Below are positions 22,231 to 33,785 of a DNA stretch of 64,000 nt, one piece after another. Every line of letters starts with the position of its first letter. The first letter of the stretch is position 1. The stretch lies in NCBI GenBank assembly GCA_019454045.1, contig SKCR01007814.1, forward strand, positions 372,001-436,000. Reading direction: 5' to 3'. The translations under genes and the position numbers were made by a program. This DNA comes from Zanthoxylum bungeanum. Its lineage: Eukaryota; Streptophyta; Magnoliopsida; Sapindales; Rutaceae. The notes under the pieces are model-generated. The model saw only the letters and a list, made by a program, of their open reading frames with translations. It did no database searches and was not told where the DNA came from.

Positions 22231-23574
22231 CTTTTACCTTAGCATTTTATTTTATTGTAATTTACTTTTCAGCTTTTATTTTATGTCTTTTACTTTTATG
22301 AATTTACTAGTCCTAGTTATGTGTTAGTTTTCTGAGGTTGTGATGACTTTTAATATCACCGGTTTATAAGGGATTATTTTATAGTTGGGTAATTTAAAGG
22401 TTATTTATTAAGTCTTAAGCTTAATGCTTCTTGTTGTCTGATCACCAATAAGATTGATATGGTAAATCTAAAATGAACTAGACATAGGGATTTTAGATTT
22501 CAGCCTTAGACTTAATAGCCTACGATCTTCCTTGAGGATAGATAACCCTTTAATAGATTTCCTTACAGGATAGGAATATTACCTGTTGGGCGGGGGTAGC
22601 CATAATTGGAACTTAATATTAATGAATCCAGATAATTTGATTGACATAGACATATGGTTCAATTGGGTTAAACTGGGTAATTGTGTCTGACCATCGACAG
22701 AGGCTTACACATAATTTAATGTTCCAGGTTAATAAATCAATATATTACCAACTTTAAGATAACCACTTCATCTTTAAAATGATATTAAAAGAAATCACAA
22801 CCCTAGATCTTTGTATCTTTTGTTATTTTCCTTAGTATTTTCTTTTGTCTTTTATTTATTATTTATTTTGTAAAACCACTTTCAACCAATCAAACAATCA
22901 TTCTCTTCTCCCTATAATTCGATATTTGTAAATAAATAGATTCAACAATTAATAACAACAGTAGGAATTAAGTCCTCGTGGGATCGATATTTTTATACTT
23001 ACTTGAACGATACGTGCGCTTGCGTTATACGTGTGTGTTTACGCCGGTCAACCATGTACTGTTTCTAAACTATTCTTCATCTTTTTAAGACATTGGGGAC
23101 AATGTCTCATTTAGGTTTGGGAGAGGGAATAGTTGACTAGTATCTTGTTTTTATTGTGTTATTTTTATTTGATTTTTAGTCGAAAATTTTCAAAAAAAAT
23201 TTTAAAAATAAATTTTAAAAATTTTACAAAAAATTTAAAAATATTTTATGTTTTTGTGTTTTTAATTTGATTAATCAGGTGAAATTGGTTTGAGATAGCC
23301 GTGTAAGGAATTTCCACTCCGGAGACGTATCTCAACCTATTTCGTAACAAGTTAATTTTTGTTTATTTCCTTTTGAAATATTTAATTTGTGAATTCTCCA
23401 TAAAACTGACTAAAATGGATCTTCATATGCTCAGTTGATAGGTATTATCAACATGCATGGTAACATACGGACATGAGATGTAATTGAAAAGTTTGCAATA
23501 TTCAGTGCTATAGTTTAATTGGAGGAAGCATCTAAAAAAAGCGATAGGATAAAAACAAATGATGAAAAATATAT

Positions 23575-23812
23575 CTGAGATCTGGGTAATTAAGTCTATA
23601 GGGTTGTCTTAACACCTAGTGCCCTAAAGCCAACTGGTTTGGGAGTCACTGGCCCAAAGCTCGCTACATGGATTGAAGATGTTATAAAAAATATATATAT
23701 ATGAAACCCGGGTAATTAAGTCTGTAGGGGTGTTTTAACATCTAGTGCCCTAAAGCCAACTGGTTTGGGAGTCACTGGCTCAAAGCTCGCTATATGGATG
23801 AAAGATATTATA
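23575..23812 (+). repeat. ~115-bp direct duplication
   Basis: 23575-23692 and 23702-23812 share gggtaattaagtct, tagtgccctaaagccaactg and gtttgggagtcactgg in the same order with few differences. Confidence 0.85.
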
Positions 23813-24320
23813 TATAAATAAAAAATAAAAAATAAAAAATTTTGAAAAAATAAAAAAACAAATTATTACATTGCTAAAAAAGGTGTGAAGTTTGATATAA
23901 CTTTAGGACAAAAATATTACTCTCTTTTCAACTACACTTATGAATATTATGGGAACAATGAGTTGATTAATACTTTGTTGGTTGTGTATATGGAGAATGG
24001 TAAAAATAATCAGAGAATTTACTTATTTGGTAATTTAGAAAGAAAGAAAACAACTACTAACATGGATAAGGAGTTTCACTTGTTTATTCACTAACTTGTT
24101 AATTCTCTTTTCTCTTGTCTTTTTTCTTTTGTGTGCATTAGTTTTATATTGACGTTTGTGGGTATCGTTGCTGTAAGCCCTTATGAGACTACAACTCATC
24201 CACTAGGGATACCTAGGGGTTTAAAGGCATGTTGCATAAACTAAATGCAACCGTGATCCCTACGAAAGTGGCTTAGTTTAATATTTATTTTAAGGATGTT
24301 TATGTTATTTTATTTTTTTG

Positions 24321-24359
24321 TTTTGCTCGAGGACTAGCAAAATGTTAGGTTTGAGGGTG
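24321..24359 (+). promoter_or_regulatory. Pre-PPT hairpin and polypurine tract of element A
   Basis: TTTTGCT (24321-24327) pairs with AGCAAAA (24336-24342) around CGAGGACT. A purine-rich tract TAGGTTTGAGGGTG (24346-24359) then abuts the 3' LTR start TGATTAGTG. The TTTTGCTCGAGGAC..AGCAAAA hairpin before the PPT is a recurring feature of Athila/Tat elements. Confidence 0.75.
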
Positions 24360-25657
24360 TGATTAGTGATAAATAGATCACTATTTCCCACTCATTTGGC
24401 TTAATATTTTGCATAGTTTCTTTAGTTATGTGAATATTTTGATGTGTTTTGTGGTATTTTGTTGATAAAGGAAATAACATGACTCTCTAGAGGCAATCCG
24501 GGGCCAAAACGGTGAAAAACAAACAAAAGGGCAAAAATGTAAATTTCTTGCTAAAATGCGCCGTTTGCTAAAATGTGACGTGCTAAAATGTGTCGTCTAC
24601 TAACGTGTGCTGGAGACTGCTAACATGCGCCGGACACATGGACCAATCAGAGAAGTTTTGCTATCATACACCTACCACGTGTCAATATCATAATAAATCT
24701 GCTAACGTGCGTCGTAACACGTGTCACCATCACATGCTGCCGATAATCATCATCAACACATGTCAATACTGACGTCAGCATCGCAATGCGCAATAACATT
24801 CTGTGTCGCGACGCCGACATAATTAGTGAGCTGCCAATGCTGACCCCGTCACGTGTCCTCATCTCCGGAATTTCCGTGCCACTCGTCTACCATCAACGGC
24901 GCGTCGCGACTCGTGAGGTAAAATTTTGCCTATAAATTGAGGTCGAATGTCAGAATTCATTTTATACTTTCTTATAAGGAATTTCTTAAGAATACTAAGA
25001 AGATTGTATCTTGTTTCTTTATTTACAGCTTTCAGTATTTAATTTTTGCATTAGTACTTTCATTTATTTACTTTTCAGTCTTTATTTTCAGCATTTAATT
25101 TCATTTACTTTTACTCAATAGTACTTTCCTTTCTTTACTTTTCAGCAATGAGGAGGTAATTCCCCCCCGCTGGGGTGAAAGGTAAAGCTTTTATTACTAA
25201 TATTTAGATTAATCTCCCTTAATTATAATATATAAACTATTTAAAATCTGACCTAATGAGGATACCGCCTTTATGGTCGATTGGATTTAATTATAAAATT
25301 GGTTTCAACCTGACTAAAATGGATACCGCTTGTATGGTCGGTTGGAATTAATTATAAATTTGACTTAATCAGGATACCGCCTATATGGTCAGTTGGTAAT
25401 ATCACTCAAAGTTAATATATTATAATAAGAGAGATATCTAAAATAGTAGTAATAAAAGTGGATACTCTTACCTCAACATTTTCTTTTATTGTACTTTTAC
25501 ATTTTTAAATTTCCAGCATTTACTTTCCAGCATTTACTTCCAGCATTTACTTTATTTAATTTCCAGCATTTACTTTATGTATTTTATTTTATTTAAGCTT
25601 TTATTAGCCTTAGATATGTGTCGTAACTATGTCCGTTATCTGGGGTTGTGATGAATT
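24360..25657 (+). mobile_element. 3' LTR of element A, first part
   Basis: It matches LTR 10779-12800 from its start up to ggttgtgatgaatt, where the copia element is inserted. It includes the U3 motif array, GCGTCGCGAC (24901-24910) with TATA (24931-24936), and the subrepeat hairpin (25197-25458). It continues at 35759. Confidence 0.9.
25197..25458 (+). repeat. 3' LTR inverted repeat enclosing subrepeats
   Basis: Arms 25197-25238 and about 25410-25458 flank three units with GATACCGC..TATGGTCGRTTGG. This is the 3' LTR counterpart of 11659-11931. Confidence 0.75.
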
Positions 25658-27609
25658 TGTTAGACAGTGATGACCCATAGCGTCACTATTTTGTAAATGA
25701 TATGTATTATTGTACAAAATTAACTATGTAGTAATGAAATTGCCTTTTACCGTTTTGTAATTTATTTACTTTGAAATATAAATGGTAAAAGTCCCTATGA
25801 TTAGTTCCGGATTGTGATGATATGAGACAGTATCAATCCATAAAGGTTTAATCATTAATATCCCTAGTCGTAGTATTATCGAGACTGGACATCGATAATG
25901 CGGAATAGACTAGTACTGCACTCGTGCATGTTGTGAGGGCACAACGGCATAGTTCTCATATATTTAAGTATAGGATACTTATGCAAGTGCGGGGTAGGAG
26001 GTTGTGTTTTACCGATGGTACGGAAAACAGCTTCGCTCTGGATAGACCCCGCGGAATCCCATTGGTAGGTATGTCTGCGTGTCTATGGGAGTCCGCTTCA
26101 GGGTAGGTGCATATGATCTTAACCTGAGACTTACATCGCTAGTACTTACGACGATCGGTAAACTTTAGTTTTGATGGTCCAGGGCTTTAACGGGTTCTGT
26201 GTACATCTCTTCTGGGTTTATCGAGAATCGTAGTGTATTGGATGTGATGTCAAGATGGAAGTATCACTTCAGACATATGGAGATGATGATCGCGAGGATT
26301 CAGAACTAGTACTCTATAATGGTTGCAACCATCGGGATAATATGACTAGGTCAGGATTATCCGATTCAAAGAGACTGGTTGCTTGATATCCGATATGTGT
26401 ATCGTACGGGGCAGACACATCTCCAGCCCCAGGCCTTACATGTGATCATCTGATACTGGTTTGATATACACTATACTACGGTATACTACGCCTGTTATAG
26501 ATCTAAATTCCAGTAAGAATATTTCTAGAGAATTGGGTAGGCATGGCGTTTTGCTAGAGGCTAACTTGTCTTGTAAATCGGTAAAAACGTAGTACTTGGT
26601 ACGTACGTGTTCGGATAGTTCGACAACCGGATTTACTGCCAACATATCTAGAGGTCTCTTGGGTCGCTTCCCGAAGATTCACCGATGACGTATGATTCAA
26701 ACTCGATTAATCTTGGATTAATTACGGAGAGACTTTATCTTGGATAAAGTACTGTATAAAGAGAGAGAACGATTAATTTAGAATTAATCGTAAAATATTA
26801 TATTCGATATAATAAACGGAATTCGATTTCGACGCGAAATTGAAATTAGATTTTAATTCGGGCAAACGAATTAATTTAGAATTAATTCGTTAGCGACGTA
26901 AATAATAATTTCGCTAGGCGCAATTATTTATTTAAATTCGATTTAATTAACGTCGCGACGTAAGCTCGATATTTCGGAAATATCGAACCCGAACGCGTGA
27001 GTGCACGTGGGCCCACTTTCATTGGAACGTGTGGGGCCCACATGACACTTGTCATTATTTGCATTATTTAATCAAGATGCAATGCATGAAGATAGTGTAC
27101 AAAGCACTCAAAGGTAATGCATGGAAATTGAGTGTTAGACACTCTAAGTCTTTGCAGGTTTTGTGTTATATTTATATTATTATTTAATATAATTATGACA
27201 TAAATATAAATTGATTTTTGAGACAAAAATCAGATATTCTTCCTCTCTCAAATTACCGAAAACAGTAAGCTCAAAACTCTCTCCAATTTTCTTCATTGTT
27301 TTGTGGCAAGACAAGAAGAAAGTGTGCTTGTTTGGAACTCTAACACACAAGTTTGGCTAGCAACATCAAGGGATCATACAAGGTGTTATGGGAAACTCAT
27401 CTTAGAGCTTGGAAGGATCAAACTAAGCTTGGAGCTTCTCTTTACTGCTTGGCCGAATTCCCCACTGCACAAAGGAGCAATTTTGCTTCATCCATTGCAT
27501 CCACATTTGGTTTTGTGAGTATTGTTTCCGCCATTACTTCAATCTAGTTCATTCTTATATATATTTTGCTTGTTTTTTATCTTGGGACATGGTTATTAGA
27601 TTACCAACA
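25658..27609 (+). mobile_element. 5' LTR of copia A
   Basis: The LTR is 1952 bp, from TGTTAGACAG to ACCAACA, followed by the PBS. It contains a TATA-like TATAAA (26755-26760) followed by AGAGAGAGAACG, inside a palindrome ladder. The 71-codon frames at 27303-27547 lie in U5 and are not convincing genes; the same frames recur in the 3' LTR. Confidence 0.95.
26706..26986 (+). repeat. Ladder of palindromes with 3-nt centres
   Basis: Seven inverted repeats occur in 281 bp, each with a 3-nt centre: ATTAATC (26706, centre TTG), ACTTTATC (26732, TTG), CGATTAATT (26770, TAG), TATTATAT (26796, TCG), ATTTCG (26826, ACG), AACGAATTAATT (26865, TAG) and TCGATATTT (26966, CGG). A gapless ACGTCGCGACGT lies at 26950. 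The ladder surrounds the TATA-like site. The 3' LTR has the same ladder at about 34840-35122. Confidence 0.85.
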
Positions 27610-27610
27610 A

Positions 27611-27625
27611 TGGTATCATTGAGCC
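27611..27625 (+). other. Primer binding site of copia A
   Basis: TGGTATCATTGAGCC lies 1 bp after the LTR end. It is a slightly altered form of the initiator-tRNA-Met site TGGTATCAGAGCC seen intact in copia E. Confidence 0.85.
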
Positions 27626-29815
27626 TAAAAATGCATGCAAATATATTAGGATGTTATTTGGGGAAAATTGTTTGAAGCATGATTTGATGAGTTTGCTTGA
27701 TTAAATATGCTTAGATGTATGTTAAATGGATTATACATCATCAATTTCATGGAAAATAAATTGGATTAATTTTTCCAACCCCAAAGTGGCTTGGCCGAAT
27801 ACATGCAAGCATGAGGACTAGATGATTTTTTAATTTTAAGACATTGGATGACTTGAAATAATATGGAGATGATCATTGTGACTTGATTGGATTGAAAACG
27901 AAATCGGAACCATATTAATCACCTTGGCCGAATGCTTGATGATGATTAGGGACTGATTTTTTGATTAAATAATGTTGGACATGTATTTAAGATAAAAATA
28001 TGATTAATAGATTAATTTGATATTTTGGGAATATTGATTTAAAGGATTAATCATGAAAATACACTTTAAATTAATTAAGTTATAAAATTTGGAATTTTAA
28101 AATTTAGTTAATTGGGCTTAAATTGGAATTGGGCCTAAAACTATTATATTTGGTCATAAATGGGCTTGGTTGGGCCAAGTAGATTTGGACCATTTGGATT
28201 GGATCCAAAATGGGCCTAAATCACACCATTTAAGTCCAAATGTAATAAATGGGCTTTTATGTTTAATTGGGCCTTATGGGCTTGATATTGGTTTTATGGC
28301 AAATGAGGGTGATTCCTTATTGGGCTTGGAATTGGGTTGACCCACATTGACCAAGGCCCAAGCCTAATGAAATCAATAGAAAGCCCATCGGACTTTAATT
28401 AAACGGACATTAGATGTTAGTTGGGCTTTGAGACCCAACAAAACTAGATTTGGAATCTAAGTTATAAAAGCACAATAAAAGTGTATATTATTTAATTTAG
28501 AATTAAATAATAGGATTAGTATTGAATACGACTTAATTGGATTTAACGAGTAGTTCGATATAATTCGTGAATTCATACCATATGTATTTATTCTCAAAAC
28601 GAGTTGGACTCGCGCAAATGCAAACAATTGTTTGAACATTGTATTGTCACCTAATTAAAGACTAATTAATTGGATTTGATTGGTTGTATAACATGCCTTG
28701 AATGAATGAATGAATGTGGATGTGTTGTATGAATAGTGCATATCGGATGGATATTAGAAGGGAAGGGTAATTTTAGAAATTATTGTAAATTTGGAATTTA
28801 TAAATTGGACCTGCGTGTCCAGCCTTATCTCTTTATCTCTATGTATTCTCTTCTCACCTAATTCCCCTCAATGTAAATGAGGTTTCTCTTATTGTATTAT
28901 GTAATTGGGTAGAAGTAGAATAGTGCTAGCGGGGAGAGGAAAGGGAGTGATTGTTCTAGGAACAAGTTGTTTTATATCCATCCGTATATCACTATTACTT
29001 TACTTTATGCACTTATGATGTTTTAGAAGCATGCTTAAGGGTGTATGATGATGAGACCTAACAAAGATAAATTAATTGGTTGCCAATTACGCGAAAAATC
29101 CCTCAAACAATATTAAGCGATTTTCCTTCCGTTGAATGATTCTTTCTCAAGATCCGAAATTGGCATTGGTTTGTTGGCCAAAGTCAAGACCTTTGTCAAT
29201 TGAGGATGTGTTTGAATCATGAGAGTTTTGTTACACATCGGTGTCCTGTCCAAGTTGTGATTTGTTGGCCAAAGTCAAGATCACTTCTTGTCCATCGACA
29301 TTGATTACGAAACTTTCCTTGTCAATGGGTCCCGCTTAACTGGAATCATTAGGTTTGTTGTGCCAAAGCCAAGGCTTAGTTGATTCAGAGAGGAAATGGT
29401 TAGGAAAATGTATTGGATACATTGACGTATGTATTAGATATATATGTTTCGGACTTGGATGTCCACCTACCGGATCTAGGAATTGGATGGGATCCAATTG
29501 ATCTTCGAGATCTACCTAGTTAAATATCATACAACTTGTTGGCCAAAGTCAAGGTTGTGTGTTATTTAACGGGATCCTAGCCCACTAGGAAATTGGATTT
29601 CCCGAGTACTCAACAGAGGGTTAGAGACTTGTGAGAAAATAGTGGGAGGCTAGTATTGAGTTTGCATTTCATTCAGATACTTAGCTTTACGCGCTTACAA
29701 AATTTATTTCGTCAATTTTTTACATTAGTTGGACTAATAAAATGTTATTTTTCTTGTAACAGTTTGACTGTACCCATTTTATCGTTAACTAGATAGTTGG
29801 ACTATCGTAGTTAAG
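27626..29815 (+). other. Long leader of copia A
   Basis: This 2.2 kb untranslated leader lies between PBS and gag. It has no long frame. It contains about a dozen TGGGCC/TGGGCT motifs at 28110-28440 and a four-hairpin array at 29162-29561. The whole layout is shared with copia E and copia F. Confidence 0.8.
29162..29561 (+). ncRNA. Four-hairpin leader array with TTGGCCAA loop
   Basis: The loop TTGTTGGCCAAAGTCAAG occurs at 29171-29188, 29262-29279 and 29536-29553, with a variant at 29355-29373. Each copy is enclosed by a different stem: GGT/ACC, GTGAT/ATCAC, AGGT/GCTT and CATACAAC/GTTGTGTG. In the equivalent hairpins of copia E and F the stems change on both sides (for example GTGGT/ACCAC and GGG/CCC), which supports RNA folding. 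It lies 250-650 nt before the gag ATG. The palindromic loop suggests dimerisation or packaging; no function is proven. Confidence 0.7.
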
Positions 29816-30795
29816 ATGGCTAACAAGGTAAATGTCCGTGACATCATCATGGGTGACAATGTCTTTAAGGGGAAACTTTGCTGATTGGGAAATGAACCTA
29901 AGGATAGTCCTTGGGGCGGAGAGGATACTGTATACGATTCAGAGACCTCTCGGGCCTAAGCCCACTGAGCCACTTGAGCTGGAGTTATGGAAAACTCACA
30001 GTGATGATTGTGACACGGCTCAGTCGATCATGCTTGCTTCAATGACTCAACACTTTCGTCGCCAAAATAGGACTTGGATCCTTATAATATGATGGCAAGA
30101 TTGCAAGATCTTCACCGCACTAATAAGCGGATGGCGAGGTAACGAGTTGGTAAAGAGAATCTTTCGCACCCGTATGACTGATGGTAGTTCTGTTGAGGTC
30201 CATGGGACTCAAATGATAGCCGATATTGATGAACTGGCTTGTATGGGTATAGTCTTGGAGTCTGAGCTGGCTATAGATGTACTTCTATAGTCACTACCCG
30301 ATACTTGGAAACAGATTGTCATCAACTACAAAACTGATGAATTCGGATGACACTCTTGGAGAGTTGTTGTCAATTCTCAAGGAGTCAGAGAAAGAACTTC
30401 TGAAAGGCAACAAGCGCGAGGCGCACTTTGCAACAACATCTCAAACGCCGAAAGCTGGGCTCAAGGCAACTGGGGGTGTTAAGAAGAAGAAGCATAAGAA
30501 CAAAGGCAAGGCCAAGTCAACAAAGGCTTCTGGGAAGCCAAGGGACAAGTCTCAAGATGTTTGCCTGAAATGCGGCAAAAGAGGACACTGGAAGCGTGAC
30601 TGCCGCATGAACAAGGGACATAAGGAGGACATACAGGCGGGCAAGGCTCCGGCCTCAGGTATGTTTGTTATTGAGATAAATATGACTACTTCTAGTCTTA
30701 ATAAAATTGGATTTTTGATTCTGGCTGTGGTTCTCATATTTGTACTGATGTGCAGGATCTGCATGATAGCAGGAGACTGGCTTCGGGGGAGGTAG
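29816..30795 (+). pseudogene. Copia A gag, broken
   Basis: The ATG at 29816 starts MANKVNVRDII. A frameshift near 29876 shifts the reading to NFADWEMNLRIVLG (UBN2-like gag), then further stops near 30090-30280. A Lys-rich stretch precedes a zinc knuckle C-x2-C-x4-H-x4-C (CLKCGKRGHWKRDC, 30562-30603). The intact counterpart of the zinc knuckle in copia E is on the minus strand near 51640. Confidence 0.85.
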
Positions 30796-31965
30796 ATCTA
30801 CGAGTTGGAAATGGACTTCTGTTGCTGTTTTAGCCGTAGGCACTTTTGTTTTGGAACTGCCCTCGGGGCATGTACTTAAACTAAATGACTGTTATTTTGT
30901 TCCTAGTTTAACTAGGAATATTATTTCTGTATCTTTGTTAACCCAAACAGGGTACACTTTTGTATTTAAAACACCAGGTGTTATTTATATATGAATGATG
31001 CAGAAATTTGCAGTGCTGATGCAAATAATGGTCTTTATATTTTGAATATAAATGAATCTCCAAAATGTAAAATAACAAACAAAAGGCTCAAAATGAGTAA
31101 TCCAAAAGAAGAAACTTATTTGTGGCATTGTCGTCTGGGACACATCAACAAGACTCGCATATCCACACTTTCGAAGAGTGGGTACTTGGACGGATTTGAT
31201 CCAAATTCATATGACGTCTGCGAATCTTGTTATTAGGCAAAATGCCTAAATCACCTTTTAGTGGTAAAGGTGAACGCGCCACTGAACTGTTAGCCCTCGT
31301 TCATAGTGACGTTTGTGGGCCCATGTCTAGCCAGGCTAGAGGTGGATATCGATACTTCGTAACCTTTACGGATGATGCATCACGTTATGGTTATGTGTAT
31401 CTAATGATGCACAAGTCGGAAACTTTTGAGAAATTCAAAGAGTTTCGACACGAAGTTGAAAAACAAACAGGCAAGAGTATTAAGACATTACGGTCGGACC
31501 GTGGTGGCGAATACTTAAGTAATGAGTTTCAAGATTACTTGAAAGAATATGGTATTCTTTCACAATGGACTCCTCCTGGAACACCACAATAAATGGTGTG
31601 TCTGAACGGAGAAACCGTACCTTGCTTGACATGGTAAGGTCGATGATGAGTCGCACTGAGCTACCTATATCCTTCTGGGGACATGCATTAGAAAGTGCAA
31701 TTCTTATTTTGAATAGGGTTCCGTCAAAGTCTGTTGAACAGACTCCGTATGAGATATGGACAGGAAAGAAACCAGGTTCTCTCATTCCTGGATTTGGGGT
31801 TGCTGGGCATACGTCAAACGTTTGGAAGGTACCAAACTTGAACCCAAATCAGATAAATGCCTATTTGTTGGATATCCTAAGGAAACCAAAGGATATTACT
31901 TCTATAACCCAAAAGAGAACAAAGTATTTGTTGCTCTACATGCGGTTTTCCTGAGAAGGAATTCC
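30796..31965 (+). pseudogene. Copia A protease remnant and integrase, broken
   Basis: The protease region is decayed (around 30700-30960). The integrase zinc domain follows (LWHCRLGH and CESC, 31120-31236), with a stop at 31234. The core has HSDVCGPM (first Asp, near 31303), RSDRGGEY (second Asp, near 31494) and, after a stop at 31590, NGVSERRNRTLLD (Glu, near 31600). It would insert element cDNA. The reading changes frame at least twice more before 31960. Confidence 0.85.
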
Positions 31966-33250
31966 TAAATGCAGTTATTAGTGGGAGGAAAGTAGAACTC
32001 GATGAAAGTCGTAGTGATACTGTTCCTGGCATTGAATCTAGAACGGAACATGAACAGTCCATCCAGATGAGACTGAACCACAATCTTCAATTACACAAGG
32101 GCTACGTAGGTCGGAGAGAGTCAGGGTAATACCTGAGAGGTATGGATTCCTGATCTCACCTCATGTAGATATTAATCTTATTGAGGATACTGAACCGGCT
32201 ACGTATGAGGAAGCGATACAGGGTATCGAATCCACTTTATGGCAAGAGGCCATGAAGGCCGAAATGGATTCCATGTATACCAACCAAGTTTGGACACTGG
32301 TTGACGCACCAGAAGGCGTAAAGCCTATTGGATGCAAATGGGTCTTCAAGAAGAAGACAGACATGGATGGCAACGTTCAAACGTACAAAGCTAGGCTTGT
32401 AGCGAATGGGTATCGTCAACAACTTGGAGTTGATTATGACGAAACTTTCTCACCCGTTGCCATGATTAAATCCATTCGGATAATGCTTGCAATAGCTGCA
32501 TATTACGATTACGAAATATGGCAGATGGACGTTAAAACCGCTTTCCTTAACGGAAACCTGTTGGAGGATGTTTATATGCAACAACCTGACGGTTTTATCA
32601 CACCAAGACTTGCAAACAAGGTTTGTAAGTTGAATCGGTCCATTTATGGACTGAAGCAAGCATCGAGGTCATGGAACCAACGTTTTGATGAGGTCATAAA
32701 AGAATATGATTTCATTCAAAACGCAGATGATCCTTGTGTATATAAGAAGGTTAGTGAGAGTGCACTGACTTTTATTGTCCTTTATGTCGACGATGTATTG
32801 CTTATAGGCAATGACATTCCCATGTTAACGTCGGTGAAAGCTTGGCTTTCATTAAAATTCTCCATGAAAGATCTGGGAGAAGCAGCTTTTATTCTAGGAA
32901 TAAAGATCTACCGGGATAGATCTAGAAAGCTACTTGGACTCTCCCAGAGTACATATATTGATAAAGTGTTGAAGAGATTCAACATGGATCAGTCCAAGAG
33001 GGGACTGTTGCCAACATCACATGGCGTCTATCTATCTAGGGACATGTGTCCAAAAAACCAAGATGAGAGAGACAACATGAGTCGAACTCCGTTCGCCTCG
33101 GCAGTCGGATCGATCATGTATGCCATGATATGTACACGACCTGATGTGTCCTATGCTTTGAGCATGTGTAGTCGATATCAGGCCGATCCAGGACAGGATC
33201 ATTGGATGGCGGTTAAGAGTATCCTTAGGTATCTTAAGAGAACTAAGGAT
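31966..33250 (+). pseudogene. Copia A reverse transcriptase
   Basis: The largest open part is 32252-33361. It holds KARLVANGYRQ, QMDVKTAF with the first catalytic Asp (residue 93 of this frame), YGLKQASRSW (132-141) and the active-site YVDD (178-181, 32783-32794). The RT domain itself is uninterrupted, which fits a recent insertion, but the upstream join to integrase has stops. Confidence 0.9.
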
Positions 33251-33771
33251 GTTTTCTTAATCTATGGAGATGGAGAACTGAGGTATCTGGGTATACTGAT
33301 GCAAGTTTCCAAACCGACAGAGACGACTTTAAGTCGCAAACCGGGTACATATTTTGCTTGAATAACGAGCAGGAGCAGTGAGCTGGAAATCTTCCAAGCA
33401 AGATACTGTTGCCGATTCAACAACTGAAGCGGAGTACATTGCAGCAGCTGAAGCAGCAAAAGAGGCAGTTTGGATCCGTAAATTCCTAATTGGATTAGGA
33501 GTAGTTCCTTAGCAGCTGAGCCCGTTCCATTGTATTGTGACAATAGCGGGGCTATAGCACAAGCTAAGGACCAAGGTCTCATCAACGATCCAAACATGTT
33601 CTTCGACGATTCCATCTGATTCGAGAAATCATACATCGTGGCGATGTGATGATCAAAAAGATCGCATCAGAGGATAATATTGCAGATCCGCTGACGAAGG
33701 CTATTCCTCGGGAAAAGTTTGAGCGACATGTACATAGTTCAGGTATTAGATGCTTGAGTGACTGGCTATAG
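33251..33771 (+). pseudogene. Copia A RNase H, broken
   Basis: A frameshift near 33285 and another near 33370 interrupt it. RNase H landmarks remain: DSTTEAEYIAAA (near 33415) and YCDNSGAIAQAK (near 33535). The end CLSDWL is followed by TAG near 33769. Copia E (49123-49868) has the same domain unbroken. Confidence 0.85.
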
Positions 33772-33785
33772 GCCAAGTGGGAGAT
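33772..33785 (+). other. Polypurine tract of copia A
   Basis: GGCCAAGTGGGAGAT sits directly before the 3' LTR start TGTTAGAG. The same sequence is seen in copia E (complement, 49109-49122) and copia F. Confidence 0.85.

Larger units (their letters stand above)
20905..23050 (+). mobile_element. Solo LTR, related Athila-like subfamily
   Basis: The LTR is 2146 bp, from TGATGAGTGG to CGCCGGTCA, with perfect TSD ACCAT (20900-20904 and 23051-23055). It has no PBS after it and no PPT before it, and the sequence on both sides belongs to element A, so it is a solo LTR. It is related to but distinct from A's LTRs: the U3 is far richer in ACGT cores and GCGTCGCGACGC. It sits 34 bp downstream of the LOG stop. 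Confidence 0.9.
23056..24359 (+). other. Element A non-coding tail upstream of PPT
   Basis: The tail begins with the Athila/Tat-type phrase acattggggacaatgt and gtttgggagag. It contains a duplicated ~115-bp block, an A/T-rich stretch, and a 69-codon frame (23885-24094) with no recognisable features. It ends in a hairpin and PPT. I see no convincing gene here. Confidence 0.6.

Noticed and set aside
20905..23050. Treating this LTR as the 3' LTR of element A
   Set aside because: It differs from the 5' LTR, has its own TSD ACCAT, and element A sequence with PPT continues after it to a better matching LTR at 24360.
23885..24094. 69-codon frame in the element A tail
   Set aside because: It lies in an AT-rich non-coding tail, has no recognised motif and no counterpart was found in element D.
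27303..27547. 71- and 64-codon frames in copia LTR U5
   Set aside because: They recur in the 3' LTR, overlap each other in different frames and show no protein-like features; treated as LTR sequence.
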